Shown piece by piece: positions 1-8,756 of a stretch of DNA of 64,000 nucleotides; the first letter of the stretch is position 1; every line of letters begins with the position of its first letter. The stretch lies in the NCBI GenBank assembly GCA_039039985.1, contig JBCCOV010000006.1, forward strand, positions 1 through 64,000, read 5' to 3'. The DNA comes from JBCBWG01 sp039039985 (GTDB lineage: Bacteria; Pseudomonadota; Alphaproteobacteria; Rhizobiales; Hyphomicrobiaceae). Below the pieces are notes generated by a model. The model was not told where the DNA came from. It was given only the letters and a program-made list of their open reading frames with translations, and made no database searches. Both the position numbers and the translations under genes were made by a program.

Positions 1-2
1 CG

Positions 3-119
3 CATGAGTTGGTCTTTCCCACCTGGGTCAGCGCAGACGAAGCGATTGCTTACGTCACTGATATCCCGCATGAGGCAAATTCCGGGGACTTTTACGCGGT
101 ACGGGAGATGTCGCGATGA
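3..119 (+). CDS. C-terminal end of an upstream gene (partial)
   Basis: An open frame enters from the left edge and ends at the TGA at 117-119. It supplies 38 residues of an otherwise unseen protein, ending EMSR. The TGA overlaps the ATG of the next gene (116-118) in the ATGA arrangement typical of translational coupling, so the two were probably one operon. The fragment (motif VSADEAIAYVTDIPHE) is too short for a family call. Confidence 0.55.
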   Translation, partial: HELVFPTWVSADEAIAYVTDIPHEANSGDFYAVREMSR

Positions 120-1099
120 GCAGCATGCGATTGATCGCAGACTACGGCAGGGTGTTGATCGCCTTGGCCATGGTCGCTTCCGTAACTGCGGTCGACACGG
201 CGCGCGCCGAGCCGAAGTCCACCATCGCCGTTGACGTCAAGAACCTGTCAGAACCTGTACTCTGCGCCGAGAAAGATAACGTCGCTGTCGCGTTTGCATC
301 GGACCGCGTGCGAAAGTTCCGTATCGAAGCCGCGCATCCGGCTTACCTTCCCGGCCTGTCGCGTGACAGCATCGCTGCCGACTGGACCAACTGCGATTTC
401 TCAGCGGACCCGTCATTCAAGTCAAAGGTGGAGGTTCCGACACGACGCACGCTCTACGAAGAGCCGGCCCTGTGGGTCGTGGGATGGACGTTTCCGACGT
501 TCTGGCGGCCGTCGACCGCGAAAGTACGCATTGGCACGCAGACCTTCGAGGGCCTTCATCTTATCCAGGTGTGGATGATCCGCCCGATGGGCGGCGAGGA
601 AGTTCTCGTGCTTTACCCGCAGGATGGATACTGGCGGATCCGGCCGAAGGCACCGACAGGGCGGGATCTCACGGCGTTTGGATCGTCCGTGTTGATTGGC
701 CCGGTTGAGGACGCCGGCCGCCCGATCGTCGCCCTGGATACGATTACGTTTGAGCCAAATGCCAAGCAGTTCAAGCTGATATTTCAGGCCGGCGGTAGCG
801 CCACTGTCAAGATGAGTGACGTGAACACGGCGCACCACCGTCTGGACGTGACATTCGACCAACCCGTGACGGGACGGCCGTTTGCCATGGTCCGCTCCAT
901 GTACGTCACCGCATTCAACAATGATGCCGCGCGCGTTGCGGTGCGGCCGGAGAACGGACAAGGCTGGCAGGAGCACGGCATACTGTCGTTCAAATCGGCA
1001 CGTGCAAAATCGGTGTGGATTGGGCGCACAACACCGTCGCGACATAACACCTCTGCGCCGGATACCGTGCTCAACAACTTTGAGGCAGCGGGACCGTAG
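116..1099 (+). CDS. Exported protein of unknown function
   Basis: This 327-residue protein has a likely Sec signal: a basic start (RLIADYGR), a hydrophobic stretch (VLIALAMVASVTAV) and an Ala-X-Ala-like site around residue 31 (TARAEP). The mature part is mostly beta-type sequence with several Trp residues and two Cys residues (VLCAEK, TNCDF) that could form a disulfide in the periplasm. I recognise no family motif. The start is fixed by the ATGA overlap with the upstream gene. It faces the minus-strand HAD gene, with only about 10 bp between the two stop codons. Function unknown; periplasmic location is inferred. Confidence 0.75.
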   Translation: MSSMRLIADYGRVLIALAMVASVTAVDTARAEPKSTIAVDVKNLSEPVLCAEKDNVAVAFASDRVRKFRIEAAHPAYLPGLSRDSIAADWTNCDFSADPSFKSKVEVPTRRTLYEEPALWVVGWTFPTFWRPSTAKVRIGTQTFEGLHLIQVWMIRPMGGEEVLVLYPQDGYWRIRPKAPTGRDLTAFGSSVLIGPVEDAGRPIVALDTITFEPNAKQFKLIFQAGGSATVKMSDVNTAHHRLDVTFDQPVTGRPFAMVRSMYVTAFNNDAARVAVRPENGQGWQEHGILSFKSARAKSVWIGRTTPSRHNTSAPDTVLNNFEAAGP

Positions 1100-1109
1100 G
1101 TGCATTCGC

Positions 1110-1985
1110 CTACCAGGCCAGCGTAGCCATCGCAGCGATCGGTTGATGCGGACTGTCGGCCAGCAACGTGTCGAGCGCATCGCACTCAAGTTCGCCCGTC
1201 GGCATGACGGCCTCGCGGTGAATGCCCTGGCCGATGAACAAGGACTCAATGCCGTACTGAGACGCGCCGGCGATGTCGGTGCGAACCGCATCACCGATTG
1301 CGAGGATGCGATCTTTGCTGACCGACGTACCGCGCAGGCGCTGCGCCGCACGATGCGCCATATGATAGGCGCTCGCATGTGGCTTGCCGGCCCAGAACAC
1401 GGGCCCGCCCATGCTTTCGTAGACGGTCGCGATCGACCCGGCACAAGGCAGGAGCGTGCCGCCCACATCCACGACAAGATCCGGATTGGCGCAGATGAAC
1501 GATAGTCCGCGTTCGCGTGCCGGCTTCAGCATGGCGCGATAGTCTTCGCCCGTCTCGTTTTGATCATCGATCAGTCCCGTAGCGAAGATCGCTTGCGCCG
1601 CGGACAGGGGCACGCGCGCTACGGTGAGGTTGTCAAACACGTCGAGATCGCGGTCCGGGCCGATGTGATGAACCGCCGTGTAACCTTGTGCCAACGTATG
1701 CGCGCGGGCGATTTCACCGGATGAGACAATGTCGTCCCAGGACGTTGTCGGGACGTCCTTGTCCGCCAGGATCTCCGCGACGGTGGGCCCGGATCGCGGC
1801 GCGTTCGATACCAGAACGACTGTGCCACCGGCCGCCCGAAAGCGTTCCAGCGCGGCGCAGCCGTCGACATAGGCCGTCCTGCCGTTATGGACGACGCCCC
1901 AGACGTCGCAGAACACAACATCATAGCGCGCGAGCAAGTCAGCCGCGCGCATAAGGATCGGTACGTTTCGTGCGAGATCGGTCAC
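1110..1985 (-). CDS. HAD-superfamily class IIA phosphatase (TIGR01459-like)
   Basis: This 291-residue protein resembles HAD hydrolases of subclass IIA (the NagD/phosphoglycolate phosphatase type). The nucleophile Asp27 lies in FCDVWGVVHNG. The second Asp of the usual DxD is Trp, which I recall as typical of the TIGR01459 subgroup. The thiol/serine motif follows in VVLVSNAPRSG, and the lysine and acidic loop in WAGKPHASAY and LAIGDAVRTDIAGA. It is a soluble cytoplasmic enzyme and its substrate is not predictable. The start overlaps the stop of the upstream GtrA-like gene by 4 bp (1982-1985), so it is the last gene of a four-gene minus-strand operon. Confidence 0.85.
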   Translation of the reverse strand: MTDLARNVPILMRAADLLARYDVVFCDVWGVVHNGRTAYVDGCAALERFRAAGGTVVLVSNAPRSGPTVAEILADKDVPTTSWDDIVSSGEIARAHTLAQGYTAVHHIGPDRDLDVFDNLTVARVPLSAAQAIFATGLIDDQNETGEDYRAMLKPARERGLSFICANPDLVVDVGGTLLPCAGSIATVYESMGGPVFWAGKPHASAYHMAHRAAQRLRGTSVSKDRILAIGDAVRTDIAGASQYGIESLFIGQGIHREAVMPTGELECDALDTLLADSPHQPIAAMATLAW

Positions 1986-2428
1986 AAGCGTTGGGCTCCG
2001 GATGAGGTATCAGCTTGGGATTGGCGAAACACGCCGTAGCGAAATCCGACGTAAGAAACGACCATCGCGACCAGCGAGGCCCCTACCACAGCCAGTGGGG
2101 CTGGCAGATTGGGCACAGCCGCAAGCAGCACGAGAAACACGCCGTAGTTCACAGCCTGAGCCAGCCAAGAAGCCGCAGCAAACTTTGAAAACTCGGGCCA
2201 CGATGGAGGTGCGGCAACTGCAAACGTGACGGTGCGATTGATCAGCCACGAGACAACCATCGCCATGGCGATGGCAACGAGGCGTGCCATGGCCGCCGCC
2301 AGACCGGCAAGGCTCATCAGGAGTTGCAACACGATGATGTCGACTATGAGCGCCATCGCACCGGCCAGGACGAACCCACCGAAATGTCGAAACCGTTGCG
2401 CAAGTCGTTGGGTCACCAGGTGGTCCAA
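1982..2428 (-). CDS. GtrA-like membrane protein
   Basis: This 148-residue protein has four predicted membrane helices: FGGFVLAGAMALIVDIIVL, LVAIAMAMVVSWLINRTV, AVNYGVFLVLLAAV and AVVGASLVAMVVSYVGFR. The pattern, length and FxxxG..A start match the GtrA family. These proteins are thought to move polyprenyl-phosphate-linked sugars across the inner membrane with a GT2 partner. The operon contains exactly such a GT2 enzyme (3286-4281). It overlaps the deacetylase gene by 16 bp and the HAD gene by 4 bp. The flippase role is family knowledge; the cargo is unknown. Confidence 0.82.
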   Translation of the reverse strand: MDHLVTQRLAQRFRHFGGFVLAGAMALIVDIIVLQLLMSLAGLAAAMARLVAIAMAMVVSWLINRTVTFAVAAPPSWPEFSKFAAASWLAQAVNYGVFLVLLAAVPNLPAPLAVVGASLVAMVVSYVGFRYGVFRQSQADTSSGAQRL

Positions 2429-3282
2429 TCAATCATGTCGCCGTCGCCTGTTCGGGTTGGATGAAACAGCAGGTCAGGCAAGTCCGGACGTGTCATCAGT
2501 GCATCGAACTCCGCGCGCCGACGCTTAGCCAGACGATCTGAGCCTCCACGTGCCGGATGGCACATCACAAGAAGTCGGTCCGCGCCCTGTGGCGTAAGCG
2601 CGCGTGCGAATTCCGTCTCAAGATCGACAACCCGCCTAAGGTTGGCAACGCCGGCAAAGCCGTCGTGCACCGGAAAGCCCTGCCGCGCAACGGCGCGTCG
2701 GAAGCCGGCTGTCAGTCCGGCGATGCACGTCGCCTTCGCGACCGCAGTCTTGCGCGCGGTGATGCGCGCCCGCGTATCTGAGGGGATGCGGACCAGCGGT
2801 TTACGCGCCCACTGCTGCTTCTCTAGTGCGCGCAATGTGGCATGGCGGATGCCCGGCATGGCGTGAACATGTTGATGGCCGTCGATAAAGTCCGGCCAGC
2901 GTCCGGTTGCCTCATGAAAGCGCACGATTTGCCGGTCGAATTCGGCGACCAGCTCGCGGCCGGGAATGCGGCCGGTCATCACGCGCGCGAGCAATGCGGC
3001 GAGGGTGGGGAAATGCCCGTTCGGTGCGGCCGTTGCCATATCCCCCAACGGTTGACCTTCCGTGAGGTTCAAATGCAGACCCACAGCGATTTTGGGCGCC
3101 AGTGTCACCAGTCGCGCCGCCGACGCCCCCCAGTCCGGCCCTGTGGCGATTGCACTCGCGCCGGACAAACGACCTTGGTCTGCCAATTGGCAGATGCCGT
3201 CATCAATCTCGGGCGTGAGGCCGAAGTCATCGGCAATCAACAGTGGGCGTGAGTGCGCCTCGGCCATGTCCGACTGGGTCAC
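2413..3282 (-). CDS. hpnK: ChbG/HpnK-family (YdjC) carbohydrate deacetylase
   Basis: This 289-residue protein carries the YdjC-family metal site. The acidic pair is in LLIADDFGLTPEIDDGI, the first histidine in GLHLNLTEGQPL, and the HxxxH-type ligands in DFIDGHQHVHAMPG. Members deacetylate N-acetylated sugars, and HpnK is associated with hopanoid clusters. The gene lies 3 bp after the GT2 gene and overlaps the GtrA-like gene, so the operon probably builds and exports a deacetylated glycolipid. No hpnC-E genes are visible here, so the hopanoid link rests on family similarity. A generic ChbG-type deacetylase is the alternative. Confidence 0.8.
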   Translation of the reverse strand: MTQSDMAEAHSRPLLIADDFGLTPEIDDGICQLADQGRLSGASAIATGPDWGASAARLVTLAPKIAVGLHLNLTEGQPLGDMATAAPNGHFPTLAALLARVMTGRIPGRELVAEFDRQIVRFHEATGRWPDFIDGHQHVHAMPGIRHATLRALEKQQWARKPLVRIPSDTRARITARKTAVAKATCIAGLTAGFRRAVARQGFPVHDGFAGVANLRRVVDLETEFARALTPQGADRLLVMCHPARGGSDRLAKRRRAEFDALMTRPDLPDLLFHPTRTGDGDMIDWTTW

Positions 3283-3285
3283 GGT

Positions 3286-4281
3286 TTATTCCGCCGCCTG
3301 CGGCCGCACGGATTGGAGCACGTGCGGCTTGCGCGGTCCTGCGTCATCAAGCCCAACGGCGTCAGCCACAATGTACAACGGACGCGCCTTCACTTCCTCA
3401 TAGACACGGCCGAGGTATTCCCCCAGGACGCCAAGAGAGATCAGCTGAACGCCTGAAAAGAACATGATGGAAATGGCCAGTGTCGGAAAGCCCGGAAGAT
3501 TGGTGCCAAACACAAGTGTCTGGACCAGAACAACCATGGCATAGACGAAGGCGACAAGCGAAATCAAAGCACCGAGCAATGACCAAACACGCAACGGTAA
3601 GGTTGTAAACGACGTCAGGCCATCGATGGCGAAGCGCGCCAGTTTCCGGAAACTCCATTTCGACACGCCATGCGCGCGCTCCGAAACGGTGAACGGCACG
3701 CCGACCGACTTGAAGCCGATCCATGCAAACAGACCCTTGTTGAAGCGCGAACTCTCGCCAAGCTGATTCATGGCGTCGACGGCTTTACGATCGAGCAGCC
3801 GGAAATCGCCGGCACCTGGCGGAATGTCACTTTCGACCAGTGCATTGTAGAGCTGATAGAATGACCGCGAGAAAAACGATCGCACCGGGCTGTCCGTATC
3901 GCGATCCATGCGCTGGCCGAACACGATGCGATAGCCTTGTTGCCAACGTTGGACAAACTCCCCAATCAATTCAGGGGGATGTTGAAGGTCGCTGTCCATA
4001 ATGATGACGGCATCACCGCGGGCGTGCTGCAGGCCGGCAGCAATCGCGATTTCCTTGCCGAAGTTCCGGCTCAGCGACAGCACCTGGATCCGCTGGTCTT
4101 CCCCATGCAGAACGGCAAGCCGTTCAAACGTGCCGTCCCGTGAGCCGTCATCGACAAACAGAATGTCCCACGTCAGCCCAGTTGCGTCGAGCGACGGCTG
4201 CAGCCGCGCAAGAAGCTCGTCAAGGCCGCCGTACTCGTTGAACACTGGAACAACGACCGTAATCGACTGCTGTGTCATCAC
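3286..4281 (-). CDS. GT2 glycosyltransferase, polyprenyl-phosphate type (ArnC/GtrB-like)
   Basis: This 331-residue protein starts with a GT-A fold: VVVPVFNEYGGLDELL, the nucleotide-sugar Asp in ILFVDDGSRDGT, and the DXD-like metal motif in IMDSDLQHPPE. Two C-terminal membrane helices follow (SLLGALISLVAFVYAMVVLV and LAISIMFFSGVQLISLGVLG). This is the layout of DPM1/ArnC/GtrB enzymes, which attach a sugar to undecaprenyl phosphate at the cytoplasmic face. It is the first gene of the GT2-deacetylase-GtrA-HAD operon. A logical model is that the sugar-lipid is made here, deacetylated by the HpnK-like enzyme and flipped by GtrA. Confidence 0.88.
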   Translation of the reverse strand: MMTQQSITVVVPVFNEYGGLDELLARLQPSLDATGLTWDILFVDDGSRDGTFERLAVLHGEDQRIQVLSLSRNFGKEIAIAAGLQHARGDAVIIMDSDLQHPPELIGEFVQRWQQGYRIVFGQRMDRDTDSPVRSFFSRSFYQLYNALVESDIPPGAGDFRLLDRKAVDAMNQLGESSRFNKGLFAWIGFKSVGVPFTVSERAHGVSKWSFRKLARFAIDGLTSFTTLPLRVWSLLGALISLVAFVYAMVVLVQTLVFGTNLPGFPTLAISIMFFSGVQLISLGVLGEYLGRVYEEVKARPLYIVADAVGLDDAGPRKPHVLQSVRPQAAE

Positions 4282-4481
4282 GTCCCTCTCCGTGTCCTAC
4301 GCGCGGTTTCGCGCGAGCGGAGGGCTTTCCGTATAAGGCGCTGAAGGCAGCGCTGTGGCTCGACTCTTCGCGCCGTTTCTCCCAGATTATGGCGATACCC
4401 ATCCCGAAACGAGCGTCGCCTGCCTGCCAGATCAGCCGGACCCGGTCTCCGGTGCAAGCGCTAACCTGAAACGGAGTTTCC

Positions 4482-6113
4482 ATGACCAGTGGCAAACGTG
4501 GTGCCGAAAGTGTGATCAAAGCCCTGCAAGACGGGGGCGTGGACACGATCTTTACCTTGTCCGGCAATCACATCATGTCGCTATTTGATGCGGCCGTCGG
4601 TGGTCCCCGTCTCATTCATACACGCCATGAGGCAGCCGCCGTTCACATGGCGGACGCCTATGGCCGGCTTACAGGGCGACCGGGCATCGCGATGGCGACC
4701 GGCGGGCCGGGGCACGCGAACGCTGTGGCCGGGTTGTACTCGGCCATTGCAGCCGACAGTCCGATGGTGCTGCTGTCCGGGCATGCGCCAACTGACGAAC
4801 TGAATCTGGGTGCGTTCCAAGAACTCGATCAGGCCGGTTTGGCGCGACCGGTGACAAAAGCCTCGTGGATGGTGCCGACCGTTGATCGCCTGGGCCCGGA
4901 CATCGCCACGGCACTTGAGCTGGCGGTTAGCGGCAGGCCCGGTCCGGTACATGTGAGTTTGCCGTCGAATTTGATTGATCACGCCGTAGACTCCGAGAAA
5001 GCCGGATCAGCGCCGAGCGCAGACGGCCCGACGGCTGCGGCGCCGCAGATCCCTGATGCGTCGGCTAAATCCCGCGTTGAAGCTGCGCTGGCAGCCGCTC
5101 AGCGGCCACTTCTGGTTGGTGGCCCATCGCTCAGCCGCGGACCGCGCTTGAAGTCCCTGCAGGCCGCGGCTGATCGCCTTGGCATCCCGTGCGTGACGAT
5201 GGAAAGTCCGCGTGGCCTGAACGATCCCAGCCTCGGTGCCTTTGTGGAGGTGTTGAGCCAGGCTGACTTGATCCTTCTGGTTGCAAAACCGCTGGACTTC
5301 ACGTTGCGGTTTGGGCACCCGCCATTTGTTGATCCCGCGTGCATAATCGTCACGTTGGAACCTGATGATGTACAACGTTCGCGTGTTGCCGACCGTGGTA
5401 CGCACGGTATCGCGGTTGCCGCAGATCCGGATGCGGCGCTCGACGTGCTGGGAACTTTGGAGCAGGGCGGCGGACACGCGGCTGGGTGGCGGAGCGAAGT
5501 GGACGCAGCTGTTGCGTACCGTCCACCCTCATGGGCAGAGCTGCCACCCGCGCCGCAAGGTTCGGTTCATCCGCTGGCGATCTGTCGGTCTGTGGAGAAA
5601 GTACTCCGCGCGCACCCGGAAACCGTTCTCATCTGTGATGGCGGTGAAGTGGGTCAATGGATCCAGACCGTGCTGCACGCACGGCGCATGACCAATAGTG
5701 TCTCTGGCGCGATCGGGGCATCGCTACCGTTCGCGATCGCATCGCGAGTTGCTGAACCGGACCAGCCCGTCATCGCCGTTATGGGAGATGGCACTGTTGG
5801 GTTTTACCTCGCAGAGTTCGATACGGCTGTTCGCTACGGATTACCGCTTATTGTGATCGTCGGGAACGATGCCTGCTGGAATGCAGAGCGGCAGATTCAG
5901 ATCAGTGACTACGGCGCGGACCGTGCGATCGGCTGCGATCTCTTGCCAACCAGATACGACCTTGTGTGTGAGGCGATGGGTGGGAAGGGCCTGTTGGTCA
6001 CCAATCCGGCAGAAATGGATGACGCTTTGGCCGTCGCACTAAAGAGCGGTCAACCGACGTGCATCAACGTCATGTTGGACGGTCAGGCGGCGCCGAAAAT
6101 CCGTCGCGGATAG
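4482..6113 (+). CDS. Thiamine-diphosphate enzyme, acetolactate synthase-like
   Basis: This 543-residue protein has the three domains of the ThDP decarboxylase/ALS superfamily. The catalytic Glu50 is in LIHTRHEAAAVHMADAYG, followed by ATGGPGHANAV. A central Rossmann-like domain follows (about 190-330). The ThDP/Mg motif MGDGTVGFYLAEFDTA ends in GNDACWNAE. Substrate might be a 2-keto acid or a 2-hydroxyacyl-CoA. The NDACW ending (instead of NN) and the absence of an ilvN neighbour argue against housekeeping acetolactate synthase. It is transcribed divergently from the GT2 operon across 200 bp. Specificity is unresolved. Confidence 0.82.
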   Translation: MTSGKRGAESVIKALQDGGVDTIFTLSGNHIMSLFDAAVGGPRLIHTRHEAAAVHMADAYGRLTGRPGIAMATGGPGHANAVAGLYSAIAADSPMVLLSGHAPTDELNLGAFQELDQAGLARPVTKASWMVPTVDRLGPDIATALELAVSGRPGPVHVSLPSNLIDHAVDSEKAGSAPSADGPTAAAPQIPDASAKSRVEAALAAAQRPLLVGGPSLSRGPRLKSLQAAADRLGIPCVTMESPRGLNDPSLGAFVEVLSQADLILLVAKPLDFTLRFGHPPFVDPACIIVTLEPDDVQRSRVADRGTHGIAVAADPDAALDVLGTLEQGGGHAAGWRSEVDAAVAYRPPSWAELPPAPQGSVHPLAICRSVEKVLRAHPETVLICDGGEVGQWIQTVLHARRMTNSVSGAIGASLPFAIASRVAEPDQPVIAVMGDGTVGFYLAEFDTAVRYGLPLIVIVGNDACWNAERQIQISDYGADRAIGCDLLPTRYDLVCEAMGGKGLLVTNPAEMDDALAVALKSGQPTCINVMLDGQAAPKIRRG

Positions 6114-6127
6114 ATAGAGAAGTGGCC

Positions 6128-7420
6128 TCAGCGCTGAGGCCGCTTGCCTGTCCCAGCGACGCTCTGCTGACGCAACCATTGGGTTGCGCCGTAGCCGGCG
6201 GCGCGGCCGGTTGCAAAACAGGCTTGAAGGAGAAAGCCGCCGGTTGGCGCATCCCAATCCAGCATCTCTCCTGCGGCGAAAACCCCCGGCAAGGTCTTCA
6301 GCATGAAGTCGTGATCGACGGCCTCCAGCGATAGGCCGCCAACGCTTGAGATCGCGCGGTCCAGACCGGCCAGGTCTGAAACACGAACGGGCAGGGCCTT
6401 GATCGCCCTTGCCGTCTGCTCCGGAGTGCCAATGCCGACGGAACCGCCGACTTCTCGCAGCAGTGCGATGTGCGGCGGGTGCAGGCCAACTGTCTTTCTG
6501 AGATGCGTCGACGTCGATGCACGGCCGGATGGGCGCGCCAGCCGGTCCGCCACTTGGCGTTCGGTGAGATCGGGCCGCAAGTCCAATAGGATCTCAACGC
6601 TAACGCCGGATTGATCGTTCAACAGTCGCCGGAGTTCCGGGGACAGGGCGTAAATGGCTCCACCTTCAAGACCGCTGTCTGTGATCACCAGTTCACCACG
6701 GACCGTGCGGCCGTCGGCAGTTGCCGCGATGCGTTTCAGCGGTGCGCCGGCGAAGCGCTTGCGTAAGATGTCGGACCAGCCTACGCGTACTCCGCAGTTA
6801 GAGGCGGTGAAGTCCATCGTCGGCACACCGAGCTCGGCCAAAGGCGGTCGCCATTGACCATCCGAACCCAGGCGCGGCCAGCTGGCTCCGCCCATGGTCA
6901 AGACACTTGCGGAGGCCGCGACGGATACCGGCCCATCGGGCGTCTCAAACGTATGAACCTGATCGTGTGTCATGCCCGTCCAGCGATGCCTTGTCCGCAG
7001 GTTCACGCCGGCCTCTTGCAATCGCACAAGCCAAGCGCGCAGGAGTGGCGATGCCTTGAGGCTTTTGGGAAAAACGCGGCCGCTGGATCCAACAAAGGTC
7101 TCAATGCCCAATCCATGAGACCACGCCCTGAGCGCATCGGGTGGGAAGGCCTTGACCGCCGATAAGACAGTCTCGAGGCGGCCGTCATAGGCCTCAAGAA
7201 ACGTCTCGAGCGGAAAGCTGTGCGTCAGATTGAGGCCGCCACGGCCGGCCATCAGGAACTTGCGGGCCGGGCTGGGCATTTGGTCGAAGATGACAACGCG
7301 ATAGCCTGCCGCCGCGATTGTTTCCGCCGCGATCAGGCCGGCCGGACCAGCCCCGACAACGACAACTGTCGCTTTGCTCGGATCCGGATCACGAGGACGA
7401 TGCACGGATGACCAGAGCAA
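6128..7420 (-). CDS. HI0933-like flavoprotein (TIGR03862 group)
   Basis: A roughly 430-residue NAD(P)/FAD-dependent oxidoreductase. The N-terminal FAD site is VVVVGAGPAGLIAAETIAAAG, followed by MAGRGGLNLTHS. The C-terminal FAD motif is LPGVFAAGEMLDWDAPTGGFLLQ. These features match the HI0933/YhiN family, subgroup TIGR03862, whose substrate is unknown. The first in-frame start is TTG at 7420 and a GTG lies at 7405; both overlap the small membrane-protein gene upstream. The end faces the ThDP enzyme with about 14 bp between stops. Confidence 0.82.
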   Translation of the reverse strand: MLWSSVHRPRDPDPSKATVVVVGAGPAGLIAAETIAAAGYRVVIFDQMPSPARKFLMAGRGGLNLTHSFPLETFLEAYDGRLETVLSAVKAFPPDALRAWSHGLGIETFVGSSGRVFPKSLKASPLLRAWLVRLQEAGVNLRTRHRWTGMTHDQVHTFETPDGPVSVAASASVLTMGGASWPRLGSDGQWRPPLAELGVPTMDFTASNCGVRVGWSDILRKRFAGAPLKRIAATADGRTVRGELVITDSGLEGGAIYALSPELRRLLNDQSGVSVEILLDLRPDLTERQVADRLARPSGRASTSTHLRKTVGLHPPHIALLREVGGSVGIGTPEQTARAIKALPVRVSDLAGLDRAISSVGGLSLEAVDHDFMLKTLPGVFAAGEMLDWDAPTGGFLLQACFATGRAAGYGATQWLRQQSVAGTGKRPQR

Positions 7421-7610
7421 GCGTCATGACGAGGACGCCAATCACGACGATAACGGTTACGAACAAGGCGCGGCCGGACGTCCGATCCGGCGGGTCGTCG
7501 TCATGATCATCGTCGTTGAAAGGGCGTCCGCGCTGCGCGGCGGAAAAACCCGCCAATGTGTCGCGTGTTGCCCGATTGGGGTCGTCAGAACCGGGATCCA
7601 GGTCAGGCAT
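7389..7610 (-). CDS. Small single-span membrane protein
   Basis: A 73-residue ORF with an acidic, polar N-terminal half (RPFNDDDHDDDPPDRTSGR) and one C-terminal membrane helix (ALFVTVIVVIGVLVMTLALVI). It overlaps the start of the flavoprotein gene by about 30 bp on the same strand, which suggests co-transcription. The charge layout implies a cytoplasmic N-terminus. No family is recognised. The coding call rests on the clean helix and the tight overlap. Confidence 0.5.
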   Translation of the reverse strand: MPDLDPGSDDPNRATRDTLAGFSAAQRGRPFNDDDHDDDPPDRTSGRALFVTVIVVIGVLVMTLALVIRASSS

Positions 7611-7726
7611 AACAGTGACTCCAATCTACACAGAGCCGCCGGGCACGCAGCGGATAGCTGGCGATAGCCGGCGGACGTGAGAGCCGGCCTGAGCCGAACG
7701 GCAATCAGGCCGATTGTCCCGTCATT

Positions 7727-8167
7727 CTACCAGCTGCCGGTATTGTCCATGGACGCCCACGGCTCCTGCTTTGCTTGGCTTTCGCCTTTCTGGAGCAGCT
7801 CGATCGAGATGCCGTCCGGAGATCGTATAAATGCCATGCGGCCATCGCGTGGCGGGCGGTTGATGGTGACGCCGGCATCCATAAGGCTTTGACACGTCGC
7901 GTAAATGTCGTCGACCTCGAAGGCGAGATGCCCGAAGTTCCGGCCACCGGCGTACTCCTCCGGATCCCAGTTATGGGTCAGCTCAAGCAGAGGCGCACGG
8001 GTCGCCAGGCCCGAGTCTTTATCCTCAGTGGCTGCCAGGAAAATCAGTGTAAAGCGGCCGGCCTCGTTGTCGACGCGGCGCACCTCAACCATGCCAAGCT
8101 TGTCCCGATAGAAAGCAAGGCTCTCGTCAACGTCGCGGATCCGAACCATCGTGTGCAGGTAACGCAT
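7727..8167 (-). CDS. gloA: Lactoylglutathione lyase (glyoxalase I)
   Basis: This 146-residue VOC-fold enzyme converts the methylglyoxal-glutathione hemithioacetal to S-lactoylglutathione. The metal ligands expected for GloA are visible: His5 in MRYLHTMVRI, Glu in LLELTHNW, His in NFGHLAFEVDDIY and Glu in GISIELLQKG. The length is slightly above the common 130-135 because of a C-terminal tail ending MDNTGSW. It is monocistronic: about 115 bp separates its stop from the small membrane-protein gene downstream, and the 589 bp region before the cold-shock gene lies upstream. Confidence 0.92.
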   Translation of the reverse strand: MRYLHTMVRIRDVDESLAFYRDKLGMVEVRRVDNEAGRFTLIFLAATEDKDSGLATRAPLLELTHNWDPEEYAGGRNFGHLAFEVDDIYATCQSLMDAGVTINRPPRDGRMAFIRSPDGISIELLQKGESQAKQEPWASMDNTGSW

Positions 8168-8756
8168 GAAAGTCCTCCCAAATTAGTCAAACCGAACCAT
8201 GGCCCACGTCGGAGTTAGAGCGTCCCTGCGGATTGGACAAGTCATCTCACGTACCGCAGAGCGGTCAGCGGCGGTGTCCAACGTTGCCGGAAACACGGGG
8301 CGGAGCGGCGGCAGGGCTGGGTGTCAGTATCGAATCGATGGCAACTCTTGCTCAAAACTATAAAAATGTTGAAGGCACAACCTGGAGTGGTTTCTACATT
8401 TTTTGATTCGTAAGGTTGTTGTTTCGGCTGTGAAAATAGACAAGGTCTGTGAAAAGACTTGAAAGGAATGTGGAAAACCAATCGCAGCCTTGCCACAATT
8501 ACTTTTTAGGCAAACGAATCAGTTGGTTGAATGCTCAACTCTCGGGCTTCGATAATTCGATCATGAAATTCCGGGAGTGGACTTTCGTTATTGTGCATTG
8601 TTGTTTTCCTGCACTGGGCGAAGCAACCATTCTGTTATTTTGTGACAACAGCTGAGTCGCAGTCCGGCGGATGTGAGGGCGTTCTCGGGGACTGCACCGC
8701 ATGTGCTCCCAATGTTGGGGGTGCAGTAGTTTGCAATGTAAGAAGCGGGGTGAAGT
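8168..8756. other. Intergenic region, leader of the cold-shock gene
   Basis: No convincing gene is seen in these 589 bp. The middle (about 8330-8660) is clearly AT-richer than its surroundings. It separates the divergently transcribed gloA and cold-shock genes. If transcription begins near the promoter-like motif at 8527-8556, the cold-shock mRNA would have a leader of roughly 190 nt. Long leaders are common for cspA-type genes. The small ORFs here lack good start signals. Confidence 0.5.
8527..8556 (+). promoter_or_regulatory. Candidate sigma70 promoter for the cold-shock gene
   Basis: TTGAAT (8527-8532) and GATAAT (8551-8556) are separated by 18 bp on the plus strand, in the AT-rich part of the intergenic region. 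The match is reasonable, but similar hexamers arise by chance in AT-rich DNA. Confidence 0.3.

Noticed and set aside
422..1477. Long minus-strand open frame antisense to the exported protein
   Set aside because: It overlaps two supported genes and its Arg/Ser/Cys-rich translation has no domain; it is a reading-frame shadow in GC-rich DNA.
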